Shown here: one piece after another, positions 1 to 6,164 of the stretch | Layout of the letters: each line of letters begins with the position of its first letter | Numbering within the stretch: the first letter of the stretch is position 1 | DNA from: Candidatus Moraniibacteriota bacterium | GTDB lineage: Bacteria; Patescibacteriota; Minisyncoccia; Moranbacterales; UBA1568 | Assembly (NCBI GenBank): GCA_017992575.1 | Contig: JAGOOJ010000032.1 | Coordinates: forward strand, 1-6,981 | Direction: 5' to 3' | DNA: 6,981 bases | Made by a program: the position numbers and the translations under genes | Notes under the pieces: model-generated | The model's input: the letters and a program-made list of their open reading frames with translations, nothing else | Databases searched by the model: none | Told to the model about the DNA's origin: nothing

Positions 1-2432
1 GCCATCATATCGATGACGTCATTCATATCCATATTGATGTACTCTTTGTAGTACCAGAAGTTTTCTTTGGAGAGCTTCGGGGCGACACGGAGGGTGGGTG
101 CCGAAAGGTTGGTTTCGACGAAAAACTTCTTGTAGATCGGCAGAAGCGCTGCTGTGGTACCAACAACGCCAGCAGTAGAAGTATTAGGTGCTGGAGCCGT
201 ATGGTAGGCAAAGCGGACCCCCACAGTCTGCATGTCGGCAAAAAGCGTTTTCCATTCGGAAGCAAAAGAGGTGTTTTTTTCGAACCATTCACTCTTTCGT
301 CCGAGTAATATGCCCTTGGAGTATTCGCTTCCCGGGTAGAGTTCGTAGGTGCCACGCTCACGGGCCAGGTCTATTGAGGCTCGGTAGGTATGATAGGTAT
401 AGCGTTCAAAGAGTCGATCAACCTCTGTTCGGGCCTCTTTACTGTCATAGGCGAGCTTGTGAGTCGCGAGGTACTCGGCGAGTCCGAGGTAGCCTAGTCC
501 GACACTGCGGTAGCGTTTCGAGGTGCGTTCGGCTTCTTTGATAGGGTAATAATTAAGCGTGACAACGTTGTCCAAGACGCGCATAACAACGGGAAAAACA
601 TCGGCGATGACGGCTGGCTCAAAAACAGTTGCAACGTTGATAGAAGCGAGGTTACAAACAACTAGGTCACCAGGTTCATAGCGGATAATAATCTTACCAT
701 CCTCGATGGTTTCTTCAATAAAGCGAGTATCAGAGGTGTTCTGGCAGATTTCGGTGCACAGCTGAGTCGAATAGATGTTGCCGACGTGTTTGTTCGGATT
801 GAGACGATTAACTGTATCACGGAAAAACACATAGGGCATGCCAGTCTCCACTGTCGATTTCAAGAATTTCTTGAAAATTTCTTTGGCTTTGATGGTTTTC
901 TTCATTTCGAGGCGAGCATCTTTTTCAAGAGTGAGGTAGAAAGCCTCAAATTCCTTATCAAAGGTATCTTGGAGGCGCTTCCCGTAGAACTTTTCGATTT
1001 CATGAGGATCAAAAAGGGTGACATCCCCATCTTCTTTGAGGCGTTTCATGAAAAGATCAGGAATAGAGACGGCCGGGAAAATATCGAAGGCTTTGGATCG
1101 GATATCTCCCGTTTCGGTCTGGAGATCGAGAAAGTCATGAATATCAAGGTGCCAGATATCGAGCGTCACCGATATAGCCCCGAGGCGTGACCCGAGCTGA
1201 TTGACGGCTACAGCAGTGTCATTGATTACTTTGACCCACGGATTGACGCCACCGGACATTCCTTTGACGCCACGGATAGAACTGCCACGGGAACGGATAT
1301 TGCCCAAGTAAACACCGACCCCACCTCCAAATTTGGAGATCTGAGCCATGTTCTCAATGGCGTGATAGATGGCGCGCAAATCGTCGTTGACGTTTATCTT
1401 GAAACAGCTCGACAGCTGATGATAGTTGGTGCGGGCATTTAAGAGGGTCGGAGTCGGGAGTGAGATACGCTGTTCCGAACAGTGTTTGTAGATTTTGAGA
1501 GCAAAAGCGAGGCGATTTTCGGCCTTTTCAGGAATGGCGAGGAAGAGTGCCACGGACATGTACATTTCCTGAGGGAGCTCCTTGATGATCTTGTTTGGAT
1601 TCAAGAGGTAACGCTTGATAAAGGAGACAACAGTCGTGTATTCGTAGCTCGTATCAGTATCACGCGACAAGTGTTTACCGGCTTCGAGGATGTCTTCTTT
1701 GGAATAGTACTGGTAGAAGTCTTTGTAATACAAACCTTGGGAGATATAGTCATCGAAGAGTTTCTGATAGGCAAGCGGAGAATAGATATCTTTCTGTTCG
1801 ATACCGCGATTTTTGGTAGCTTTTTTGTAAAGATCACCTAAGAGGATGCGGGCAGCGATATTTTGCCAGAAAATATTTTCTACGGTGACGAGGTCAATAC
1901 AGGTTTTGACGAGGAGCTTGCTAATGTCTGCTGTTTTGATATCAGCAACGATGTTTTTCTTGAAAGCTTCAATGAGAGCCTCGAATGTACAGTCTTTTTC
2001 GTAGCCGAGAGCGGACCGATCAAAGACGGCTTTAATTTTGGTGAGATCGAAAAGTTCTTTTCGTCCATCAGCCTTGGTGACCTTCATGGACTGGTGTTCG
2101 AATTGGGAGAGAAGTTCTTCTTTATGCTCATCGCGCTTTTCATTCTGCTTCTCTCGATAGAGAATATAGGCCTTGGCTACCTCATACTTCCCTTCCTTCA
2201 TGAGATGCATCTCTACCAGGTCCTGAATAGTTTCTACTGAGGGGATATGACGCTCTTCACTAGTACCACACGAGAAGACGAGATCCTCGATGATATCATC
2301 GGTCATGAGTGGAATAAACTCTTTCTCTGTTTCGCCAACAGCATCACAGGCCAGAGTGATAGCTGTTTCGATACGGGAGCGATCAAAGTCTGCTATTTCT
2401 CCATCGCGTCGTTTGATGTGGTCGAGAGTCAT
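1..2432 (-). CDS. nrdA: Class I ribonucleoside-diphosphate reductase, alpha (large) subunit, partial
   Basis: Reduces ribonucleoside diphosphates to deoxyribonucleotides in the cytoplasm, working with a radical-generating NrdB subunit. Reading the minus strand from ATG 2432 gives 810 codons plus two bases with no stop, so the C-terminus, including the Tyr radical-relay and tail cysteines, lies beyond the left edge. Residues about 5-98 form one ATP-cone (KRRDGEIADFDRSRI) and 117-205 a second (VTKADGRKELFDLTKIKAV), the latter resembling the N-terminus of E. coli NrdA. The catalytic domain shows SSCF (C343), QLCTEI (thiyl C559, E561) and VVCNL (C593), matching the reductive Cys pair and radical Cys of the family, and a phosphate-binding PNTSTAG at 749-755. 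LCTEI rather than NPCGE argues against class II. Q557 stands where E. coli has Asn437. No Shine-Dalgarno precedes the start; an in-frame TAA lies about 14 codons upstream. Confidence 0.95.
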   Translation of the reverse strand, partial: MTLDHIKRRDGEIADFDRSRIETAITLACDAVGETEKEFIPLMTDDIIEDLVFSCGTSEERHIPSVETIQDLVEMHLMKEGKYEVAKAYILYREKQNEKRDEHKEELLSQFEHQSMKVTKADGRKELFDLTKIKAVFDRSALGYEKDCTFEALIEAFKKNIVADIKTADISKLLVKTCIDLVTVENIFWQNIAARILLGDLYKKATKNRGIEQKDIYSPLAYQKLFDDYISQGLYYKDFYQYYSKEDILEAGKHLSRDTDTSYEYTTVVSFIKRYLLNPNKIIKELPQEMYMSVALFLAIPEKAENRLAFALKIYKHCSEQRISLPTPTLLNARTNYHQLSSCFKINVNDDLRAIYHAIENMAQISKFGGGVGVYLGNIRSRGSSIRGVKGMSGGVNPWVKVINDTAVAVNQLGSRLGAISVTLDIWHLDIHDFLDLQTETGDIRSKAFDIFPAVSIPDLFMKRLKEDGDVTLFDPHEIEKFYGKRLQDTFDKEFEAFYLTLEKDARLEMKKTIKAKEIFKKFLKSTVETGMPYVFFRDTVNRLNPNKHVGNIYSTQLCTEICQNTSDTRFIEETIEDGKIIIRYEPGDLVVCNLASINVATVFEPAVIADVFPVVMRVLDNVVTLNYYPIKEAERTSKRYRSVGLGYLGLAEYLATHKLAYDSKEARTEVDRLFERYTYHTYRASIDLARERGTYELYPGSEYSKGILLGRKSEWFEKNTSFASEWKTLFADMQTVGVRFAYHTAPAPNTSTAGVVGTTAALLPIYKKFFVETNLSAPTLRVAPKLSKENFWYYKEYINMDMNDVIDMM

Positions 2433-2458
2433 ACGGTTATCTTGAGTCGATGAGACGA

Positions 2459-2485
2459 CTGTTATTTATTTGTTTTATGTGTCAA
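2459..2485 (-). promoter_or_regulatory. Possible weak promoter of nrdA
   Basis: In the 84-nt gap between the dismutase stop and nrdA, the minus strand has a perfect TTGACA (2485-2480) followed 15 nt later by TAACAG (2464-2459). The -10 is poor and the spacing short, so this is tentative. No inverted repeat resembling a rho-independent terminator lies between the dismutase and nrdA, so read-through from the upstream promoter at 3787-3815 is an alternative. I found no convincing pair of NrdR boxes. Confidence 0.25.
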
Positions 2486-2516
2486 AAAAGAAACTAGGGG
2501 AAAATGGAGAGTGCGT

Positions 2517-3092
2517 CTACACGAGTCTTTTTTCTACTACAGACCAGTCAATGACTTTCATGAAGGAAGCTATATAGTCTGCCCGTTTGATTCCATAGTC
2601 AGTGATATAGGCATGCTCCCAGCAGTCCATGGCGAGCAGTACTTTTGTATCGATAATGTGTCCCTCGTGGTGGTCGCTAATCCACGCATGAAACAGCTCT
2701 TTACTCACCGTGTCTTCAACAAGGACGACCCACCCGATTCCTCGCATCATACCAAGTTTGCTAAAGCTTTCTTTCCAAGCATCGATACTTCCCCAAGTAG
2801 CAATAATTTTCTTTTCAAGTACCGAGTCTGCTGATGGAGAGGTAGTCTCTTTGCTCATATTGGCGAAGTAGAGTTCGTGCATTCTCATACCATCGAACTC
2901 CCATCCGAGTCGGCGTTTGAGTTCATAGTATTCAGTGGTTCCGGATTCCAGAGTGTCTAATTTCTCCATGAGGAGGTTGGTGTTTTTCACGTACCCTTCA
3001 TACAGAGTGAAGTGATTGGTGAGCATGACATCTGAGAATCCCGGCAAACCAAGGAGTGATGTAAAATCTTTCGCAGTATAGATATCCGACAT
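2517..3092 (-). CDS. Fe/Mn-family superoxide dismutase (divergent subfamily)
   Basis: Disproportionates superoxide to oxygen and hydrogen peroxide, probably in the cytoplasm since no signal peptide is seen. With the start at 3092 it is 191 aa. The four metal ligands are readable: H27 in LTNHFTLYEGYV, H72 in GMRMHELYF, and D156 and H160 in MDCWEHAY. The usual NQDSP segment that carries the second-sphere Gln of Mn enzymes is replaced by ISDHHEGH (138-145), and Ala154 sits two before the metal Asp, so metal preference (Fe, Mn or either) cannot be told. An in-frame ATG at 3125 would add 11 residues but overlap the peroxiredoxin by 23 nt. ATG 3092 is preferred because it leaves a 10-nt gap and carries the same ACACAAAAAT leader as the peroxiredoxin. 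It is second in a likely two-gene operon whose first product removes the peroxide made here. Confidence 0.93.
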   Translation of the reverse strand: MSDIYTAKDFTSLLGLPGFSDVMLTNHFTLYEGYVKNTNLLMEKLDTLESGTTEYYELKRRLGWEFDGMRMHELYFANMSKETTSPSADSVLEKKIIATWGSIDAWKESFSKLGMMRGIGWVVLVEDTVSKELFHAWISDHHEGHIIDTKVLLAMDCWEHAYITDYGIKRADYIASFMKVIDWSVVEKRLV

Positions 3093-3102
3093 ATTTTTGT
3101 GT
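3090..3102 (-). promoter_or_regulatory. A-rich start leader of the dismutase, identical to that of the peroxiredoxin
   Basis: The minus strand reads ACACAAAAATATG, ending in the dismutase start codon. Its ten non-start bases fill the whole gap after the peroxiredoxin stop. There is no Shine-Dalgarno. The same 13-mer ends at the peroxiredoxin start (3739-3751), which supports both start choices and suggests an initiation signal shared by the two genes. Confidence 0.5.
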
Positions 3103-3741
3103 TTAGATTTTTCCGACGAGATCAATACCTGGCTTTAGAGTTTTCCCGCCCTTCTTCCAGTTGGCTGGACAGACTTCGCCACCATGAGTGCGTACGAATA
3201 CGGCTGCCTCGAGTTTGCGAAGAAGTTCATCGGCAGAGCGTCCTACATTGTTGGCGTGGACTTCGTAGGCTTGAAGTACTCCATCTGGATCGATAACAAA
3301 TGAACCACGCAGTGCCAGTCCACGATCATCGCCTTCGTCAATGTAGACACCAAATGTTTTAGAGATATCTCCGGATGGATCGGCAACCATGGGGTACTCG
3401 AGACCTTTGATAGCTGGCGAGTGATCGTGCCAGGCTTTGTGAGTAAACTTGGTATCAGTTGAGACAGAGAGTACCTCTGCGCCGAGTTCTTGAAATTTGG
3501 CGTAGTTCTTCTGCATTTCTTCGAGCTCCGTTGGACAAATGAATGTGAAGTCAGCTGGGTAGAAAAACACCACTACCCATTTCCCAGCGTAGTCTGAAAA
3601 GTGGGCTTTATGGAATGCTTCTTTTTGGTAGTAATCGAATTCCATATCGGGCACCTTTTTTCCAATAACAGGAAAGAATCCAAGCTCAGGGATCATTTCC
3701 TCGTGACACTCTCCACCACCGCAACATGATTCTTGGTACAT
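3103..3741 (-). CDS. ahpC: AhpC/Prx1-type 2-Cys peroxiredoxin with a Cys-rich N-terminal extension
   Basis: Thiol peroxidase that reduces hydrogen peroxide, organic hydroperoxides and probably peroxynitrite in the cytoplasm; the reductant (AhpF or thioredoxin) is not visible here. It is 212 aa. The peroxidatic Cys is C69 in PADFTFICPTE and the resolving Cys is C191 in GGEVCPANW; the catalytic-site Arg is probably R145 in RGSFVIDP. The C-terminus LVGKI matches that of enterobacterial AhpC and has no YF tail. In E. coli AhpC the peroxidatic Cys is near residue 47, so this protein has about 20 extra N-terminal residues, including CCGGGECHEEM at 6-16. That stretch could bind metal or act as an extra redox site (inference). 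The start follows the A-rich leader at 3742-3751 and no Shine-Dalgarno. It is the first gene of a likely operon with the dismutase, 10 nt downstream. Confidence 0.96.
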   Translation of the reverse strand: MYQESCCGGGECHEEMIPELGFFPVIGKKVPDMEFDYYQKEAFHKAHFSDYAGKWVVVFFYPADFTFICPTELEEMQKNYAKFQELGAEVLSVSTDTKFTHKAWHDHSPAIKGLEYPMVADPSGDISKTFGVYIDEGDDRGLALRGSFVIDPDGVLQAYEVHANNVGRSADELLRKLEAAVFVRTHGGEVCPANWKKGGKTLKPGIDLVGKI

Positions 3742-3751
3742 ATTTTTGTGT
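3739..3751 (-). promoter_or_regulatory. A-rich start leader of the peroxiredoxin, identical to that of the dismutase
   Basis: The minus strand reads ACACAAAAATATG, ending in the peroxiredoxin start codon. The 13 bases match those at the dismutase start (3090-3102) exactly. No GGAG-like element lies within reach of this ATG, so initiation may rely on the unstructured A-rich stretch. Confidence 0.5.
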
Positions 3752-3767
3752 AAAAAGATGAGTTATA

Positions 3768-3779
3768 CGACCGAGGTCG
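3768..3779 (-). promoter_or_regulatory. Dyad at the predicted transcription start of the peroxiredoxin operon
   Basis: CGACCGAGGTCG is an inverted repeat with 5-bp perfect arms and a 2-nt centre. It lies 8 nt downstream of the -10 box, on or just after the expected +1. As DNA it could be an operator; as RNA it could fold into a CGAC-CTCG-GTCG hairpin at the very 5' end of the message. I do not recognise it as a known regulator site. Confidence 0.4.
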
Positions 3780-3786
3780 CTTACCT

Positions 3787-3815
3787 ATAATAAGGGCTTG
3801 AAAAGTGCCTGTCAA
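3787..3815 (-). promoter_or_regulatory. Sigma70-type promoter of the peroxiredoxin-dismutase operon
   Basis: On the minus strand a perfect TTGACA (3815-3810) and TATTAT (3792-3787, five of six consensus bases) are separated by the ideal 17 nt. Transcription would start near 3780, giving a leader of about 38 nt. A run of A/T about 20-60 nt upstream of the -35 (3834-3876) could act as an UP element. Confidence 0.8.
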
Positions 3816-3900
3816 CTATCCCCTTTCTAGGCCATAAAAAAGACGTTTTTTTATAATTAATTTCATATTTTCAACAACATGTAGTGTAGGGTATTGAATT

Positions 3901-3930
3901 TTAGACACAATGATAAGGTCTGTGTTCTAA
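3901..3930. repeat. Imperfect inverted repeat of unknown role
   Basis: TTAGACACA (3901-3909) and TGTGTTCTAA (3921-3930) are inverted copies with one bulged base, separated by 11 nt. It lies in the spacer just beyond the dehydrogenase terminator and about 160-190 nt upstream of the peroxiredoxin start. It has no T-tract suited to termination. It may be a protein-binding site or chance. Confidence 0.35.
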
Positions 3931-3931
3931 T

Positions 3932-3959
3932 AAAAAAATCCTCCATTTAAGGAGGATTT
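3932..3959 (-). terminator. Rho-independent terminator of the dehydrogenase gene
   Basis: Perfect 9-bp arms AAATCCTCC (3936-3944) and GGAGGATTT (3951-3959) enclose a 6-nt loop. On the minus strand the second arm runs into a seven-T tract (3938-3932). It lies about 30 nt after the TGA of the dehydrogenase. On the plus strand the hairpin is followed by CTTTGTTTTT, so weak bidirectional action is possible, but no plus-strand gene ends here. Confidence 0.85.
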
Positions 3960-3989
3960 CTTTGTTTTTCAAGAAGCAGATTTTTTTGT

Positions 3990-4997
3990 TCAGAAATGGT
4001 TACCAGGAACCTGGTTGAGTGCTTTCCCGAGGACGAGCTGTTCGATATTTTCTCGTGTGGTGTCGAGAATACGTTCGAGGGCTTCTTCACTGTAAAAGCC
4101 GATATGTGGAGTGAAAACAACGTTGTCCCGAGCCAGAAGATTTTGATTCTGGTCGTGTTTTTTGACGTCTGTTTGGCAATCAGCTTGGAGACACTGGTTG
4201 TCATCTTTGACGGATTCTTCTCCTTCCAAAACATCAAGCCCGGCACCCGAGAGAATCCCTTTGTCGAGTGCTTCGATGAGCGCCTCATTTTCGATAATGC
4301 CTCCTCGGGCGGTATTGATGAGGAGTGCTCCCCTTTTTATTTTTTTGATATTATCCTGATTAATAAGGTGGTGGGTATGCTCATTGTAGGGCACATGAAG
4401 TGTGACGATGTCTGAATGAGCGAGAACATCATCAATGGAAGTGTATTTGTAGTGGAGTACTTCTGAAAGAAAGGTATTTTTTTGGGTATCAAAAGCAAGG
4501 ACATGCATGCCGAAACCCTTAGCAATGCGGATAACATGGAGGCCGATGTGGCCAGTACCGATGACCCCGAGCGTTTTGTCCTTGAGATCAAATCCCATAA
4601 GCCCTTCGATAGAGAAATCCCCCTTTAGTCCGCGCGCGTAGGATTTATGAACGTTTCTGGAAAGTGCCAGAATGAGAGCGAAAGTGTGCTCTGCGACCGT
4701 ATTTTCTCCATAAAATGGCACGTTTTCTACGACAATCCCCTTCTCATTGCAGGTAGCGACGTCGATGTGATCAAATCCCGTCGAACGCGTCAAAACGCCC
4801 TTGAGTCCTGGTATTTTTCCCAAAAGAGAGGCGGTCACAGTTGAATAAATAAAAACAGAAACAATTTCGCATCCTTCCGCTTTGGTTACTGTTTCTTCAT
4901 TAAGGGTTTCGGTGTAAAAAAGTACTTCGTGATGGGCAAGTTTTTCTTTCAAATAAGCCCTGTCTTTGTCGGTCGCTTCGAAGAAGGCAATGCGCAT
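3990..4997 (-). CDS. D-isomer-specific 2-hydroxyacid dehydrogenase (D-lactate dehydrogenase-like)
   Basis: NAD-dependent oxidoreductase interconverting a 2-keto acid and its D-2-hydroxy acid, in a fermentative cell most likely pyruvate and D-lactate; the substrate is inferred, not shown. It is 335 aa, normal for the family. The Rossmann motif is GVIGTGHIG (144-152), with Asp170 ending the second strand (VLAFD), which favours NAD over NADP. The catalytic triad is R231 (INTARGG), E260 (GLDVLEGE) and H298 (TPHIG); RSTGFDHID (71-79) is in the substrate-side domain. A polar loop rich in Q, D and N (264-286) lies between the Glu and His motifs, as in LdhA-like members. It stands alone with its own terminator and is divergent from the pseudouridine synthase. 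No Shine-Dalgarno is seen before the ATG. Glyoxylate or hydroxyisocaproate-type activity cannot be excluded. Confidence 0.92.
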   Translation of the reverse strand: MRIAFFEATDKDRAYLKEKLAHHEVLFYTETLNEETVTKAEGCEIVSVFIYSTVTASLLGKIPGLKGVLTRSTGFDHIDVATCNEKGIVVENVPFYGENTVAEHTFALILALSRNVHKSYARGLKGDFSIEGLMGFDLKDKTLGVIGTGHIGLHVIRIAKGFGMHVLAFDTQKNTFLSEVLHYKYTSIDDVLAHSDIVTLHVPYNEHTHHLINQDNIKKIKRGALLINTARGGIIENEALIEALDKGILSGAGLDVLEGEESVKDDNQCLQADCQTDVKKHDQNQNLLARDNVVFTPHIGFYSEEALERILDTTRENIEQLVLGKALNQVPGNHF

Positions 4998-5024
4998 AGT
5001 ACGTTTTTTAACAATAATACTTGC

Positions 5025-5030
5025 ATTATA
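5025..5030 (-). promoter_or_regulatory. Possible -10 box for the dehydrogenase in the divergent spacer
   Basis: The 77-nt spacer 4998-5074 separates two divergent starts. The minus strand has a perfect TATAAT (5030-5025), placing transcription start about 20 nt before the dehydrogenase ATG, but no good -35 is found at 15-18 nt. The overlapping plus-strand TATAGT (5027-5032) could serve the pseudouridine synthase, also without a clear -35. If both are used, the two promoters would compete. Confidence 0.35.
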
Positions 5031-5063
5031 GTTGAAAACACGCTAATGAGATAGAGGGTCTTT

Positions 5064-5067
5064 GAGG
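5064..5067 (+). promoter_or_regulatory. Ribosome binding site of the pseudouridine synthase
   Basis: GAGG lies 7 nt before ATG 5075, with an all A/T spacer. It is the only clear Shine-Dalgarno in front of a protein gene in this window, and it fixes the start. Confidence 0.65.
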
Positions 5068-5074
5068 AAAAAAT

Positions 5075-6088
5075 ATGTCTATTCTGTCACAATCACTGTT
5101 TTCATTGGAAATCCCACGTCATCTTAATGATAAGCGGGTTGATGCTGCCTTGGCGACATTGCTCCAAGAAAAACATCCGGAAAAACCGCATCTTTCTCGG
5201 TCTGTTTTGACTCGGGCCCTCAATGATGGTCAAATATTAGTGAATAATAAACCTGTTTTAGCTCGCTCTCTGGTGGCAACTCATGATGTGATTACATTAT
5301 CACAGCATCTCTGGGAAAAAATGCCTGATCTCAAGCCTTCATTCGAACCGATAACGCTTTCAGTGCTGTTTGAAAATCAAGAAATTTTAGTGTTAGATAA
5401 GGGGCCAGGGGTGCAAATGCATGAGGGCGGTTCATATAATAAAACAACAGTAGCTCAGTGGATTTTGGCTCACTATCCGGAACTAGCAACGGTTGGGGGC
5501 GATGTCCTGCGTCCCGGCATTGTTCATCGTCTCGACCGGGATACCTCCGGAGTGCTAGTTGTTGCAAAAAACGATAATAGTTTTCAAGCGCTGAAAAAGA
5601 TTTTTCAGGATCGCGAGATGGAGAAACGATATGTGGCTTTAGTATACGGTAATCTTGAACAACCCGAAGGGAAAATTGATGCGTCACTCATGCGTCGTCC
5701 TGGTGAATTAAAGCGACGAGCTATTGATACGGAAAAATTTGAGGGGACACTGCCAGGAAATACTCGATCCGCTCTGACCTACTATCGGGTGGTTGAACGC
5801 TTTGAAGGCTATGATTTGGTTGAACTCACTCCTAAAACGGGCCGTACCCACCAAATCCGCGTTCACCTGACATTTCTGGGTCATCCCGTTGTTGGGGATG
5901 CACTGTATTCTTTTAAAGAAGCCAAACGGAAAGATTCTCTTTTCCCGGACCGGCACATGCTTCACGCCTCTAGTCTCTCGTTTACTCTTTTTGGAGAGAA
6001 GTATTCTTTTGAGTCGCCACTCCCTGATGATTTCAAGAATGCACTTGCTTGTCTTTCTCCTCTGCCGACTGAAGAGGAAAAGTGGTAA
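5075..6088 (+). CDS. RluA-family 23S rRNA pseudouridine synthase (RluC/RluD type)
   Basis: Converts specific uridines to pseudouridine, most likely in large-subunit rRNA; which uridines cannot be read from the sequence. It is 337 aa. An S4-like RNA-binding domain spans about 17-75 (RVDAALATLL, then LSRSVLTRALNDGQILVNNK). The catalytic domain follows, with HRLDRDTSG at 151-159, in which D154 is the catalytic Asp, and the family motif GRTHQIRVH at 256-264. VLDKGPGVQMHEGG (107-119) matches the strand that leads into the active site, and HMLHASSLSF (294-303) the C-terminal motif. N-terminal S4 plus this length fits RluC/RluD rather than RluA, which lacks S4. It is followed on the same strand by bL19 after 173 nt holding a separate promoter, so any co-transcription would be through read-through. 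Confidence 0.93.
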   Translation: MSILSQSLFSLEIPRHLNDKRVDAALATLLQEKHPEKPHLSRSVLTRALNDGQILVNNKPVLARSLVATHDVITLSQHLWEKMPDLKPSFEPITLSVLFENQEILVLDKGPGVQMHEGGSYNKTTVAQWILAHYPELATVGGDVLRPGIVHRLDRDTSGVLVVAKNDNSFQALKKIFQDREMEKRYVALVYGNLEQPEGKIDASLMRRPGELKRRAIDTEKFEGTLPGNTRSALTYYRVVERFEGYDLVELTPKTGRTHQIRVHLTFLGHPVVGDALYSFKEAKRKDSLFPDRHMLHASSLSFTLFGEKYSFESPLPDDFKNALACLSPLPTEEEKW

Positions 6089-6132
6089 TTTTTCGGGAAG
6101 CCAATCTAGAGGCTGGTCATGAACCGCGGTGC

Positions 6133-6161
6133 TTGACGAAACCCTAGGTACAGGCTATGAT
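6133..6161 (+). promoter_or_regulatory. Sigma70-type promoter of rplS
   Basis: TTGACG (6133-6138, five of six consensus bases) and TATGAT (6156-6161, five of six) are spaced by 17 nt. Expected transcription start is near 6167-6169, giving a leader of about 94 nt before the rplS ATG. Confidence 0.75.
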
Positions 6162-6164
6162 AGT

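Noticed and set aside
1..2432. Several ORFs on the plus strand opposite nrdA (for example 786-1190, 1482-1841, 1863-2240)
   Set aside because: They lie antisense to a continuous NrdA reading frame, have no recognisable domains and no initiation signals.
1..2432. Idea that nrdA is broken or uses recoded UGA, because no complete ORF appears there
   Set aside because: Translating the minus strand by hand gives 810 codons with no stop; the frame is only incomplete because it leaves the window.
2433..2516. NrdR boxes upstream of nrdA
   Set aside because: GACACATAAAAC resembles only half of a box; there is no palindrome and no second box at the usual distance.
3093..3125. Longer dismutase start at ATG 3125
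   Set aside because: It would overlap the peroxiredoxin by 23 nt and add MISSEKSKHKN, which has no counterpart in the family; ATG 3092 has the shared leader.
3936..3992. UGA read as glycine (Gracilibacteria/Absconditabacteria code)
   Set aside because: The dehydrogenase ends in TGA at the normal family length, and the next in-frame non-TGA stop falls inside the terminator T-tract, so TGA is a true stop.
4002..4015. Near-palindrome ACCAGGAACCTGGT
   Set aside because: It lies inside the last codons of the dehydrogenase and encodes its C-terminus; no T-tract follows on either strand at once.
6089..6130. Terminator right after the pseudouridine synthase (AGCC and GGCT around 6100-6116)
   Set aside because: The stem is only 4 bp and no T-tract follows; the leader hairpin at 6165-6225 is a better candidate.
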